Shown here piece after piece: positions 29,699 through 38,392 of a stretch of DNA of 64,000 nucleotides. A program made the position numbers and the translations under genes. The stretch spans positions 1 to 64,000 of the forward strand of contig CACGWW010000002.1 in the NCBI GenBank assembly GCA_902576905.1, written 5' to 3'. The notes below the pieces were generated by a model, which ran no database searches, was not told the origin of the DNA, and saw nothing but the letters and a program-made list of their open reading frames with translations. Positions within the stretch are counted from its first letter, which is position 1. The number at the start of each line of letters is the position of its first letter. Origin of the DNA: an uncultured Alphaproteobacteria bacterium. GTDB lineage: Bacteria > Pseudomonadota > Alphaproteobacteria > Rhodobacterales > Rhodobacteraceae.

Positions 29699-30019
29699 GT
29701 GGTAAATTTTGTTTTTAAATTTTTTATAGCCATTTCTTGTTTGCTGATATTTCGGGGACTATTAGCAGAACCGTTGCTTGATGGAGCTGACTTTGATTAC
29801 GGCGAATATTTATCAGGGCAATGTTTAACGTGTCATCAAAGCTCATCAGACGAAGGTATCCCTGCCATAAATGGCGCCGAAGCCCTTTATATCGCCAAGA
29901 AGCTGATATTATATAAAAATAAAGAGCTGGAGAACGAAGTAATGCAATTAGTAGCTAGTGCTCTGGACAAAGAGCAAATAGCGTCTTTAGCGATTTATTT
30001 TAATAGCTTGGAAAAATGA
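29699..30019 (+). CDS. fccA: Flavocytochrome c sulfide dehydrogenase cytochrome subunit (monohaem)
   Basis: 106 aa, exported by a Sec-type signal (hydrophobic residues ~5-20, then GLLAEP). One c-type haem site, CLTCH, and a downstream methionine in NEVMQLVA as likely sixth ligand. This is the short monohaem type, also called SoxE, rather than the dihaem FccA of purple sulfur bacteria. It accepts electrons from FccB during sulfide oxidation in the periplasm. The start is GTG at 29699; the ATG two bases earlier is out of frame. fccB follows after 109 bp. Confidence 0.82.
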   Translation: MVNFVFKFFIAISCLLIFRGLLAEPLLDGADFDYGEYLSGQCLTCHQSSSDEGIPAINGAEALYIAKKLILYKNKELENEVMQLVASALDKEQIASLAIYFNSLEK

Positions 30020-30128
30020 ACTGAACTTTATCAAAAACATGTAAAGAAACAATTAACACTTGTTCAATTTTATTTTCAAAAAAATAATTATCCTGTTACA
30101 CTTAAAAAAATAATATAGGGAGGACACG

Positions 30129-31397
30129 ATGAATAATCTATCTAGACGTTCCTTTGTATCTTTTGCTCTTGCTTCAACATCTTTGTTAGCTATGCCTGCT
30201 ATTTCTACAGGATCAGCTAGACCCAAGGTCGTTGTTGTTGGCGGAGGTGCAGGTGGAGCAACGGCTGCAAGATATATTGCAAAAGACTCGAAAGGCGCGA
30301 TTGATGTGACTTTAATTGAAGCATCAAAACATTATTACACATGTTTTTACTCGAACCTTTATTTAGGAGGTTTTCGAGACTATGATTCAATTGGTCATTC
30401 ATACGATAATTTAAGCGCTAATCATGGAGTTAATGTAGTTCATGATTGGGCTATATCTGTAGACTCGGCTGCACGCAAAGTGAGATTAGGCTCTGGGGCC
30501 ACTGTCAGTTATGATAGGTTGGTATTATCACCGGGGATCGATATAAAATATGACAGTATTGATGGGTACTCGGTCGAAGCACAAACAAAAATGCCTCATG
30601 CTTGGAAGTCTGGAACTCAAGTCAAGGTTTTGAGGGATCAAGTTTTAAGTATGCCTAAGGGTGGTACCTTTGCTATGGTTCCTCCACCAAACCCATACAG
30701 ATGTCCTCCGGGACCTTACGAGCGCATTTCTATGGTTGCTCATATACTTAAAGAAAGAAATCCAACTGCAAAAATTGTTGTTATAGATCCAAAAAATAAG
30801 TTTTCTAAACAAGGTCTATTTATGGCCGGCTGGGAAAAGCACTATCCTGGGATGGTTGAGTGGATTGATAACGATACACACGGTGGCATTAAAAACGTAA
30901 ATCCAGAAACAATGGAAATCGAGACTGATCTTGATACATTTAAAGCGGACGTTGCTTGCGTGGTACCAGCCCAGAGGGCGGGTGCTATAGCAATGAATGC
31001 CGGTGTAACAGATGGAGATTGGAGCCCAATAGTTCCAGCATCTATGCAGACCAAGGCAGATGGTAATATTTACGTTCTGGGAGATGCCTCAGTTGCGTCT
31101 GCAATGCCAAAATCTGGTTTCTCTGCGAATAGCCAAGCAAAGGTTGCAGCAAATCATATAAGGGGCGAACTAACTGATAGCAGAGTATTTCCTGCGAAAT
31201 TCTCGAATACATGTTGGTCCTTGGTAGCAACTAATGACGGAATAAAGGTTGGAGCGAATTATAAAGCTGGAGAAGAAAAGATCGAAGTAGTAGATAAGTT
31301 CGTCTCAAAAACAGATGAGGGCAACGCTAAGCGTAAGAAGACCTACGAAGAGTCTATAGGGTGGTACAACGGTATAACTACCGATATGTTCTCATAG
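30129..31397 (+). CDS. fccB: Flavocytochrome c sulfide dehydrogenase flavoprotein subunit
   Basis: 422 aa periplasmic FAD protein oxidising sulfide to sulfur (also called SoxF). A Tat signal, SRRSFVSFALAS, begins the protein. The dinucleotide-binding motif KVVVVGGGAGGATAARY is at 33-49. Cys in YYTCFYSNLYLGG corresponds to the covalent FAD site of the family. Cys in NPYRCPPGPYER and in FSNTCWSLV match the redox-active disulfide of FccB/SQR proteins. A GGGAGGA ribosome site precedes the ATG. It forms an operon with fccA and faces the sox genes. Confidence 0.93.
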   Translation: MNNLSRRSFVSFALASTSLLAMPAISTGSARPKVVVVGGGAGGATAARYIAKDSKGAIDVTLIEASKHYYTCFYSNLYLGGFRDYDSIGHSYDNLSANHGVNVVHDWAISVDSAARKVRLGSGATVSYDRLVLSPGIDIKYDSIDGYSVEAQTKMPHAWKSGTQVKVLRDQVLSMPKGGTFAMVPPPNPYRCPPGPYERISMVAHILKERNPTAKIVVIDPKNKFSKQGLFMAGWEKHYPGMVEWIDNDTHGGIKNVNPETMEIETDLDTFKADVACVVPAQRAGAIAMNAGVTDGDWSPIVPASMQTKADGNIYVLGDASVASAMPKSGFSANSQAKVAANHIRGELTDSRVFPAKFSNTCWSLVATNDGIKVGANYKAGEEKIEVVDKFVSKTDEGNAKRKKTYEESIGWYNGITTDMFS

Positions 31398-31407
31398 TTT
31401 TTATTGA

Positions 31408-31433
31408 GGAAGGCAGTCTTTCAACTGCCTTCC
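31408..31433. terminator. Bidirectional hairpin between fccB and soxB
   Basis: Perfect 10-bp stem: GGAAGGCAGT (31408-31417), 6-nt loop, ACTGCCTTCC (31424-31433). It occupies the 39-bp gap between two convergent operons. No long T-run follows on either strand, so termination may be imperfect, but the position and GC-rich stem make a two-way terminator the best reading. Confidence 0.7.
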
Positions 31434-31436
31434 AAT

Positions 31437-33125
31437 CTACATTCCAATGACCCTTACTGGTGAGGGCTTTTCTGGTTTTATCTCCTGTTTATTAACGATG
31501 TAGTTTTCTAGTACATCGTATATAGGAGGACCTTCTACGTTTTCATTTACCGATCCCCAGCCAGACACTACATACTCTTTGGTTTTCTCAACATGTTTAC
31601 CATTTCGTATTAATTTTAAATTTTTTATGCGATGCCCCATCTTTTCTTTTGGGTGGCACTCATATGTCATGCCACCCACTCTGACCATATCTCCACCTTG
31701 CTGAAAAAACGGATCAGGATTAAAAATATTATCGCAAACATCTTCAAGTAATTCTTTGATTGCTTTCCCGGTCATTTTAATTCTGTAGACTTCTGGATAG
31801 TTTATAGCGGTTTGACTGTAAATATCCTCGATAGTTATTTTTTGGTCAGGTAAAAGAGTCGTTCCCCATCTAAAACCTGGACTTAATGAAATTTCACTAT
31901 CTCTTTGTTCAATTATTGAGTCACAAATCACATCATCCCAGGTTCCGTTAAAATTACCCCTCCTATACAATAATGCTCCCGTTCGGCCAATGACTTTCTG
32001 AGAATCCATTTCGAAAGGAGCTCTTACCTCATTTATCTTCTCCATCATCTCTTGGTCTGACTTTAATATTTCAGAAAAAACTGGAATTAATGATGATGTG
32101 CTATCAACAACTTTTCCGTTACTAACCTTTAAATCTATTCGCCCCAAGTACTTCCCATGAGAACCCGAAGATAACAAGAGAGTATTGTTTAATCTAATTG
32201 CATGTGGTATGGCATCATGAGTATGGCCTGTCAAAATGACATCTATACCACTAATAATTCTGGCAAGTTTTTGATCTACATCGAACCCATTATGCGAAAG
32301 CAGAACCACTACCTCTGCACCATTTTCTCTCGCTTTATTTACATTTTCCTGTAGCAACTCAGTGCGTATTCCAAACGACCACCCTTTAACCAAGTAGCTC
32401 GGGTTTGCAATAGCCGTATATGGGAAATGCTGGCCAATAACTGCTACCTTTATACCTCCTTTTTCAAAAAATGATGTACTATCAAAAACTTGTTCTTCCC
32501 ATTCTGTATCAAAAACGTTTCCACCTATAAATGGGCAGTCAAGATATTCAGTAAGTTCTTTTAGCCTCTTCTTCCCGAGTGTAAACTCCCAGTGTCCTAC
32601 CATGGCATCTGGTGAAAGTAGGTTCATCGCAGAGACCATATCCATACCCTGTGTTTGAAGAGATGAGTATGATCCTTGCCATGTATCGCCACCGTCCAAT
32701 AGCAAAACCTTATCATTTCCTCTTTCTTCACGAATAGATTTAATTAGGTAAGCGGTTCGATCCAATCCCCCTAATTTCCCATACTCTTTGGCAAGGCTTA
32801 CATAATCCACCATGGTATGCGCATAAGCCAAAGGCGTATTTTTTTCTATTGCGAAATGTCGTAAAAAATCGCTGCCTACCAAATGAGGTGGAATGCCTTC
32901 AAAGTCTCCTACTCCATAGTTTTCTGATGGTGGTCGGAAATATATTGGCTTCAATTGTGCGTGCATATCGGTTATGTGCAACAAGGTAACTTGTCCCTTT
33001 GAGTCGAATTTCAGAAGGTCAGCTTCCGTTATGTTTTTTGGAGAGGCAATTGTTGGGAAGCTACTGGTAGAAAAAAGACCACCCATTACCGACAAATATT
33101 GTAGAAATTCTCTTCTGCTAAACAT
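31437..33125 (-). CDS. soxB: Thiosulfohydrolase SoxB
   Basis: 562 aa dimanganese enzyme that hydrolyses sulfate from the SoxY-bound sulfur chain in the periplasm. A Tat signal opens the protein (SRREFLQYLS). Metal-binding motifs are HITDMHAQLKP (Asp53, His55), LLDGGDTWQGS, GHWEFTLG (SoxB-type, replacing the GNHE of nucleotidases), LLSHNGFD and GHTHD. The 5'-nucleotidase C-terminal domain includes SPGFRWGTTLLP. It is last in the sox operon, 45 bp after soxD. Confidence 0.96.
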   Translation of the reverse strand: MFSRREFLQYLSVMGGLFSTSSFPTIASPKNITEADLLKFDSKGQVTLLHITDMHAQLKPIYFRPPSENYGVGDFEGIPPHLVGSDFLRHFAIEKNTPLAYAHTMVDYVSLAKEYGKLGGLDRTAYLIKSIREERGNDKVLLLDGGDTWQGSYSSLQTQGMDMVSAMNLLSPDAMVGHWEFTLGKKRLKELTEYLDCPFIGGNVFDTEWEEQVFDSTSFFEKGGIKVAVIGQHFPYTAIANPSYLVKGWSFGIRTELLQENVNKARENGAEVVVLLSHNGFDVDQKLARIISGIDVILTGHTHDAIPHAIRLNNTLLLSSGSHGKYLGRIDLKVSNGKVVDSTSSLIPVFSEILKSDQEMMEKINEVRAPFEMDSQKVIGRTGALLYRRGNFNGTWDDVICDSIIEQRDSEISLSPGFRWGTTLLPDQKITIEDIYSQTAINYPEVYRIKMTGKAIKELLEDVCDNIFNPDPFFQQGGDMVRVGGMTYECHPKEKMGHRIKNLKLIRNGKHVEKTKEYVVSGWGSVNENVEGPPIYDVLENYIVNKQEIKPEKPSPVRVIGM

Positions 33126-33170
33126 TACCTCAGTGTAATGATAATTTCTTAAATATAAAAATGAAAATAG

Positions 33171-33809
33171 TTAGTCTTCTGGAGTTACGTCAATATCTTT
33201 TGCTTTTCCGATTATCTTCACTGGTACATTACAGTTTTCCATACAGGGATTGCCATTAATGTTGGATACATCTGGTCTGGGGTCTGGTAAAAGAAAGCCA
33301 TCTTGGTTAGGCATTTTGATTAACCCAATGTTTTGATCAGATAGGACAAAATCATCGTCAATTATATCATTCATATATAAAAGATAGGCAACTATCTGAT
33401 AGGTTTCATCGTAGGAAAGAGATTGTGATGCACCAAAAGGCATTGCCCTGTAAATATAATCAAATATTGTTGAAGCATAAGGCCAATAGCTGCCAGTCGT
33501 CTTTAAAGGATCATGGGTGTTTAGAGTTCCATCACCCCCAACTAATTCAGGCCATCTATCTACTCCCTCTCCAAAGTCTCCATGGCACGACGCACATTGC
33601 TCTGCAAAAACTTCTTCACCATCAAAAGCTGTACCTGAGCCAATTGGAGCACCTACCCCGTCTGGTCTTACATCAATATCCCAGCCTTTTACTTGTTGAC
33701 TTGTTGCTATACTCCCTAGATTAAATGCTCTGTCTGATGCTTCCGAAGAAAATGTACTTATTAAACTAGTCAGCATCAATGCTGATACTATCTTAACCCA
33801 AGCGTACAT
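33171..33809 (-). CDS. soxD: Sulfane dehydrogenase cytochrome subunit SoxD, single-haem truncated form
   Basis: 212 aa periplasmic c-type cytochrome partnering SoxC. The signal peptide is at residues ~1-24. The haem site CASCHGDFGEG is followed by the SoxD-specific GSYWPYASTIFDYIYRAMPF and LYMNDIIDDDFVLS. The protein stops at the linker NPCMENCNVPVKI...IDVTPED, where canonical SoxD (about 340-385 aa) continues into a second haem domain. Only 45 bp separate it from soxB, so the second domain is truly absent. It overlaps soxC by 17 bp. Electron-transfer function is likely kept. Confidence 0.9.
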   Translation of the reverse strand: MYAWVKIVSALMLTSLISTFSSEASDRAFNLGSIATSQQVKGWDIDVRPDGVGAPIGSGTAFDGEEVFAEQCASCHGDFGEGVDRWPELVGGDGTLNTHDPLKTTGSYWPYASTIFDYIYRAMPFGASQSLSYDETYQIVAYLLYMNDIIDDDFVLSDQNIGLIKMPNQDGFLLPDPRPDVSNINGNPCMENCNVPVKIIGKAKDIDVTPED

Positions 33810-35046
33810 TGTCGACCTTGCCAGATTTACTTACCAACCAAGTGGCAATTGAATTATTATGGTAAATTGAATTTTTACCTCTTATGTTTTGAAGTTCCTG
33901 GATATATGGCTGGACATATCCAGTTTCGTCTATTGCTCTAGATTGGATCAAAAGCTCCTCACCACTCCATTCAAATGGAAGTGTGAATCTTGCTAAAGAT
34001 TTGGACATTATTGGTGCATGGAGCTGAGCGGTTCTCCAATTTTTCCCACCGTCTAAAGAGACATCAACCCTTTTTATTTTTCCTTTTCCAGACCAAGCTA
34101 ATCCTTTTAATTGTTGAATTCCCTTGTATAGGATTGGCTTTTCAGGGCTTGGCGATGTAACTACTGATTTTGCTTCCATAACCCATGTAAACATTCTTGC
34201 CTTTCCGTCTCTGAGTAAGTCGGTATATTTGGATGTCTCTTCTCTTGTCATGTAAGGCTTGTCACCAAACTCAAGTCTCCTTATCCATTTAACCCACATA
34301 TTACCTTCCCACCCAGGCACCACAAGGCGAGCAGGGTAGCCTTGCTCTGGTCTTAAAGCTTCACCATTCATCGCCCACGCAATCAAACAATCATCCAAAA
34401 TCTTTTCGATGGGAATTGAACGCGTCATTCCTGAAGTATCACTACCTTCAGCCAAAACCCATTTTGCCTTTGGCTTTAATCCCGACTCTCTAAGTAGATC
34501 ACTTAGCTTTACCCCAGTATATTGCACGTTATGAACCATACCAAAAGTATATTGGCACCCATTAAGTTGAGCTCCTTTCCATTCCATACCCCCATTAGCA
34601 GCACATTCTAGGAAATAAAATTTATTGACTTGAGGAAACCTCTTCAAATCATCAAGACTGAAGATCATCTCTCTATCCACCAATCCATTTATCATTAGGC
34701 GGTAATCAGTTGGATTAATTTCAGCTACTCCACCATGATGTCTTTCAAAGCATAGGCCATTTGGGGTTACGATACCTTCAAGATCCTGCAAGGGTGTAAA
34801 ATTAACTGATGACTGAGGCGAAGCAGTAAGCCAAGGGACATTTCGTCTAATAACATTACTTTCAAACTCTGAGGGACTTCCATAAGGATTTTCATCAACT
34901 CCCGCACCTAAGTCTGGTGTCCATTCAGGTAAGTTTGGAGGAAGGTTGTTTGGATTTGGTTTGTCTTGAGCCAGAACCCTAGTCGAAAAGCCTACTGAGC
35001 CAAGAGCAGCGAAGGATTTAATCAAGTTTCGGCGACTGAATTTCAA
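33793..35046 (-). CDS. soxC: Sulfane dehydrogenase molybdenum subunit SoxC
   Basis: 417 aa Mo-cofactor protein of the sulfite-oxidase family that oxidises the sulfane sulfur on SoxY, releasing six electrons. A Tat signal is present (FSRRNLIKSFAALG). The pterin-binding GLCFERHHGG and the Mo-ligand cysteine in YFLECAANGGMEWKG are SoxC-type. The C-terminal dimerisation domain includes KRVDVSLDGGKNWRTAQL. It is followed by overlapping soxD. SoxCD presence predicts full oxidation of thiosulfate to sulfate without stored sulfur. Confidence 0.95.
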   Translation of the reverse strand: MKFSRRNLIKSFAALGSVGFSTRVLAQDKPNPNNLPPNLPEWTPDLGAGVDENPYGSPSEFESNVIRRNVPWLTASPQSSVNFTPLQDLEGIVTPNGLCFERHHGGVAEINPTDYRLMINGLVDREMIFSLDDLKRFPQVNKFYFLECAANGGMEWKGAQLNGCQYTFGMVHNVQYTGVKLSDLLRESGLKPKAKWVLAEGSDTSGMTRSIPIEKILDDCLIAWAMNGEALRPEQGYPARLVVPGWEGNMWVKWIRRLEFGDKPYMTREETSKYTDLLRDGKARMFTWVMEAKSVVTSPSPEKPILYKGIQQLKGLAWSGKGKIKRVDVSLDGGKNWRTAQLHAPIMSKSLARFTLPFEWSGEELLIQSRAIDETGYVQPYIQELQNIRGKNSIYHNNSIATWLVSKSGKVDNVRLG

Positions 35047-35077
35047 GTATTTTACCTTCTATCAAAACAATTTGCTG

Positions 35078-35404
35078 CTAGACGACTTTTAAACTCTTCG
35101 TCAATTTATACTGGTTGCCACCATCTTCTTCCCATGAAAGCTCAAAGGTTCCTTCCTCTTTTACTTTAAAGGGGAAAGATATGTATGGATTGCTCGAAAT
35201 GGATGGCTCTAAATTTACCGTAAACACAACCTCACCATTGAACATTGCATTGAATTTATTAATAATTAGGCGCGGAATTGTTTTACCATCGACATCCTTT
35301 ACTCTTCCACTATGCATTGGGTGTCTAATAAGGGTCTTAATCTCTATTACTTCGTCAAACTCTGCTTCTTTTGGTATCTTGGCTCTTGGTTTAATTTTTG
35401 ACAT
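35078..35404 (-). CDS. soxZ: Sulfur-carrier partner protein SoxZ
   Basis: 108 aa immunoglobulin-like partner of SoxY, without its own signal peptide, so it is exported by hitch-hiking on SoxY's Tat signal. Typical sequence: VIEIKTLIRHPMHSGR near the start and VFTVNLEPSISSNPYISFPF in the middle. It follows soxY by 2 bp, the universal soxYZ arrangement. Confidence 0.94.
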   Translation of the reverse strand: MSKIKPRAKIPKEAEFDEVIEIKTLIRHPMHSGRVKDVDGKTIPRLIINKFNAMFNGEVVFTVNLEPSISSNPYISFPFKVKEEGTFELSWEEDGGNQYKLTKSLKVV

Positions 35405-35406
35405 TA

Positions 35407-35883
35407 CTATCCTCCACAGCCCCCTATTGTTACTTTTATAGTAGATTGAGTTATTGAGTGGGTACCGTCATTAAACTTTGCAATCAAATAAACATCCTGA
35501 GTTTTAGAGAGCCTCATCCTTGTTGATGCAAAACATTCACCTGAATAGGGAGTAAAATTGAATTTAGCAACATTTGGAGCCGGGTTCCCATCTGCCAATA
35601 TATAAACTTCTTGCACAAAATCTGATTCAGACATTGGACTCTCTATCTCAAATGCAACCTTAACCTGATTTCCGTTTTCAGCAATTTCGGGAACATCTAA
35701 TAAAACGTCCACTTTTCTAGCCAGTGACCCAGAAATTATGTTATTAATTTGATCAGAGACTTCAGGCTTACCGGCTAAAACGCTGCCAACGCCAGAGCAG
35801 AAAATTGCACTGGAAACAGCAATCATTTTTACAGCTTTTCTACGGCTTATATTCACAATTCCCCCTATCTTTGTTCTAATCAT
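35407..35883 (-). CDS. soxY: Sulfur-carrier protein SoxY
   Basis: Covalent sulfur carrier of the Sox system in the periplasm. It ends in IGGCGG, whose cysteine carries the substrate. A Tat signal, SRRKAVKMIAVSSA, lies at the N-terminus. The ATG at 35883 gives 158 aa; an in-frame GTG at 35856, 4 nt after AGGGGG, would give 149 aa with the twin arginines at residues 5-6. The GTG has the better ribosome site and may be the real start. It heads the soxY-soxZ-soxC-soxD-soxB series. Confidence 0.93.
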   Translation of the reverse strand: MIRTKIGGIVNISRRKAVKMIAVSSAIFCSGVGSVLAGKPEVSDQINNIISGSLARKVDVLLDVPEIAENGNQVKVAFEIESPMSESDFVQEVYILADGNPAPNVAKFNFTPYSGECFASTRMRLSKTQDVYLIAKFNDGTHSITQSTIKVTIGGCGG

Positions 35884-35939
35884 ATATTACTCATACTGGA
35901 AGAGCAACGGTTTCCTAGACATAATTATTTGCAAAAATT

Positions 35940-36383
35940 TTACTTTAGATTATTGCTTTTAATTATTTCATCAACTTGCCACCAAAATAACTCTTGGCCG
36001 TTATAACCCTCTATTCTGCCAACTTCTGTTTTGTCTTTTACGAATATAAAGGTTGGAGTAACTTTTACTGTTTTTGAAATTCCATATTTTTCTAATTCAA
36101 CATTAGAAAAAAAACTAATAAAACTGAGTTTAAATTCGTCTTCGAATTCTGTTTTAAGGTAAATATTGGCGATTTCATTCTCCCATGCTTTACAATAAGG
36201 GCATGTATCAGAATAAAAATACAACAATTTACCTCTAACCTCTGCGTAGGTAGTGTTTATGTAGCCACAAAAACAAATAATCAGGAAAAGAAAAAAAGGG
36301 GTCTTTTTCAAACCAAAAAATTCTTTAAAGGTAATGGGGATAATCGCCGTTAAAGCATATTTTCTGAAAAACCCATCTGTCAT
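35940..36383 (-). CDS. soxS: Periplasmic thioredoxin-like protein SoxS
   Basis: 147 aa thioredoxin-fold protein with a CPYC redox motif (FYSDTCPYCKAWENEI), a cis-Pro region VTPTFIF, and the ending VGRIEGYNGQELFWWQVDE, which resembles SoxS of Paracoccus-type sox clusters. An N-terminal hydrophobic segment (about residues 31-46, ending TTYAEV) acts as a signal; the first ~25 residues before it may be over-annotated and a later start is possible. SoxS keeps the SoxY cysteine reduced. It is 56 bp upstream of soxY. Confidence 0.75.
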   Translation of the reverse strand: MTDGFFRKYALTAIIPITFKEFFGLKKTPFFLFLIICFCGYINTTYAEVRGKLLYFYSDTCPYCKAWENEIANIYLKTEFEDEFKLSFISFFSNVELEKYGISKTVKVTPTFIFVKDKTEVGRIEGYNGQELFWWQVDEIIKSNNLK

Positions 36384-36688
36384 AATTAAATACGGCTTTC
36401 TATTTTCACAATTTATCTATGAGTAATATTTTCAAAACTATTATCGGAAGGTTTTTATCATCTTTTAAATTCATCACGTAGTTTTTATTCTTTAAGACGC
36501 AATAAGCACTCCGAGCCAATAAAATTTTCTACTATAACGTCTTGTCTGATAAAGCAAATTCAATATTATTATATGTGTGCTATCTGGCTCGGTCAAAATG
36601 GACTCTTTTAGCTAGCTAGATGGGGGTTAACTAGTACATTATATAACATAACAATTGATGCAAAAAAGGAATCACTAAGGAGAAGAGT
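36384..36688. other. Non-coding divergent region between soxS and the second TRAP operon
   Basis: 305 bp without a plausible gene. It contains a widely spaced 8-bp inverted repeat, CCGAGCCA (36511-36518) and TGGCTCGG (36585-36592), a CTAGCTAG palindrome near 36612, and an AAGGAGAAGAG ribosome site for the TRAP binding protein. Both divergent operons must start here, but I could not define convincing -35/-10 pairs. Confidence 0.6.
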
Positions 36689-37702
36689 ATGAAATTTTTA
36701 AAAAAACTGTGCATATTTACTATAGTTTTTTGCTTTGGCACAGAGACATTTGCTGAAGAGTGGAATGTTTCAGTATGGGGCAAACGTAGAGCGTTCACCG
36801 AACATATTGAAAAACTTGCGGAGCTCGTAAGCGAGAAAACAAATGGAGAGTTCACTATGAATATCTCTTATGGTGGATTATCCAAAAATAAAGAAAACTT
36901 AGATGGTATAAGTATAGGTGCATTTGAGATGGCTCAATTCTGCGCTGGCTATCACCGTGATAAAAACAGAGTAGTAACTGTTTTGGAACTACCTTTTCTA
37001 GGAGTAGAGACTTTAGAACAAGAAGTAGCTGTTTCAAGCGCTGTATATGCACATCCAGCAGCGACCAAGGAAATGGAACAATGGAATGCAAGGCTTCTTA
37101 TGACTTCACCTATGCCACAATATAACTTGGTGGGAACTGGGGATCCAAGAGATACTCTTGAAGAGTTTAACGGAATGAGAGTGCGAGCAACTGGTGGTTT
37201 AGGTCAGGCATTTAAAGCGGTTGGAGCCGTGCCGACGTCGGTAACTGCTACAGAGGCTTATCAAGCAATGGAGTCAGGCGTCGTCGATACAGTAGCCTTC
37301 GCGCAACACGCACATTTATCATTTGGAACAATCAATCAAGCCGACTGGTGGACAGCCAACCTTAATCCAGGGACAGTAAATTGCCCAGTGGTAGTAAACA
37401 TTGATGCTTATGAAGGACTATCATCTAAACATAAAAACGCGCTTGATGGTTCAATAGAAGAAGCACTTGATCACTATCTAGATAATTATGGGAAACTTTT
37501 AAGCAAGTGGGATTCTGTGCTTGCTGAAAAAGGTGTTAAAAAGATAGAAATAAGCGATTCAGTAATTGCAGATTTTCGTAAAAAGGCAGCTGATCCTATT
37601 CGTGACGCCTGGATAAAGGATATGGAAGCGCAAGGGTTGCCAGGTCAAGAATTGTACGATTTAGTTATGAAGACCTTGGCTAAAGCAAAGGCTTCAAACT
37701 AA
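36689..37702 (+). CDS. TRAP transporter substrate-binding protein (DctP family)
   Basis: 337 aa periplasmic binding protein with a Sec signal (KKLCIFTIVFCFGTETFAEE). Family features include LEEFNGMRVRATGGLGQAF (the Arg of the carboxylate-binding region) and the substrate-recognising ATEAYQAMESGVVDTVAF. The ribosome site is AAGGAG. It is the first gene of a P-Q-M operon that faces the protocatechuate-degradation operon. Import of an aromatic acid is therefore an attractive but unproven guess. Confidence 0.92.
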   Translation: MKFLKKLCIFTIVFCFGTETFAEEWNVSVWGKRRAFTEHIEKLAELVSEKTNGEFTMNISYGGLSKNKENLDGISIGAFEMAQFCAGYHRDKNRVVTVLELPFLGVETLEQEVAVSSAVYAHPAATKEMEQWNARLLMTSPMPQYNLVGTGDPRDTLEEFNGMRVRATGGLGQAFKAVGAVPTSVTATEAYQAMESGVVDTVAFAQHAHLSFGTINQADWWTANLNPGTVNCPVVVNIDAYEGLSSKHKNALDGSIEEALDHYLDNYGKLLSKWDSVLAEKGVKKIEISDSVIADFRKKAADPIRDAWIKDMEAQGLPGQELYDLVMKTLAKAKASN

Positions 37703-37762
37703 TGCTGACTTATGGTTAGGTCAATTTGTTTTGACCTAACCATTTCAACTAAGGATTATCTA

Positions 37763-38392
37763 ATGGCTGGCCAAGTTGCGGTAATTGAGGATGGGCATTT
37801 ATTGAGTCGCCTCGACAGATATCTGCTTAAGCTTGAAAAATTTTGTGCTTTGATAAGTGGCCTAGCGATTTTGTCTCTTATGTTTTTGGCTGTTTACTCT
37901 GTTACGGGACGAAAATTTTTTAATTCTCCCCTAGCTGGATACGTGGATTATATAGAGGCTGCAATGCCTATAATAGCAATAATGGGTGTATCTTATGTGC
38001 AAAGAGATGGAAGTCATATTAGGATGGACATTTTTGTTTCTTTTTTGAGAGGGCGGGCTCTTTGGCTCTTTGAATTGCTGTCAATAGTTCTTATCCTAGT
38101 CCTTATCTTAGCACTTACATGGGGTGCGTGGGTGCATTTTGATAGATCATTTGATTGTGCGCGGCCTTTTTGTAGTCGAGATAGCTCTATTGATATTGGA
38201 TTGCCCATTTGGCCTTCTAAGCTTGTGGTTCCCTTTGCTTTTAGTGTTCTGGCCCTTCGTCTATTTTTACAAGCTATTGGATATTCAAGAGCTTTAGTAT
38301 TAGGATTGGAACAACCCTCAGCAGTACCTTTAGTCTTAAGTGCCTCTCAACAAGCAAAACTTGAGACCGATGCAATTGATAGATCTAGTTGA
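37763..38392 (+). CDS. TRAP transporter small permease (DctQ family)
   Basis: 209 aa, four membrane helices at about residues 27-47, 60-80, 103-125 and 150-170. The core SVTGRKFFNSPLAGYVDY and SYVQRDGSHIRMDIF are typical of DctQ. I start at the ATG at 37763, which has AAGGA 7 nt upstream; the frame is open to an ATG at 37712 without a ribosome site. Its TGA overlaps the ATG of the large permease (TGATG). Confidence 0.9.
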   Translation: MAGQVAVIEDGHLLSRLDRYLLKLEKFCALISGLAILSLMFLAVYSVTGRKFFNSPLAGYVDYIEAAMPIIAIMGVSYVQRDGSHIRMDIFVSFLRGRALWLFELLSIVLILVLILALTWGAWVHFDRSFDCARPFCSRDSSIDIGLPIWPSKLVVPFAFSVLALRLFLQAIGYSRALVLGLEQPSAVPLVLSASQQAKLETDAIDRSS

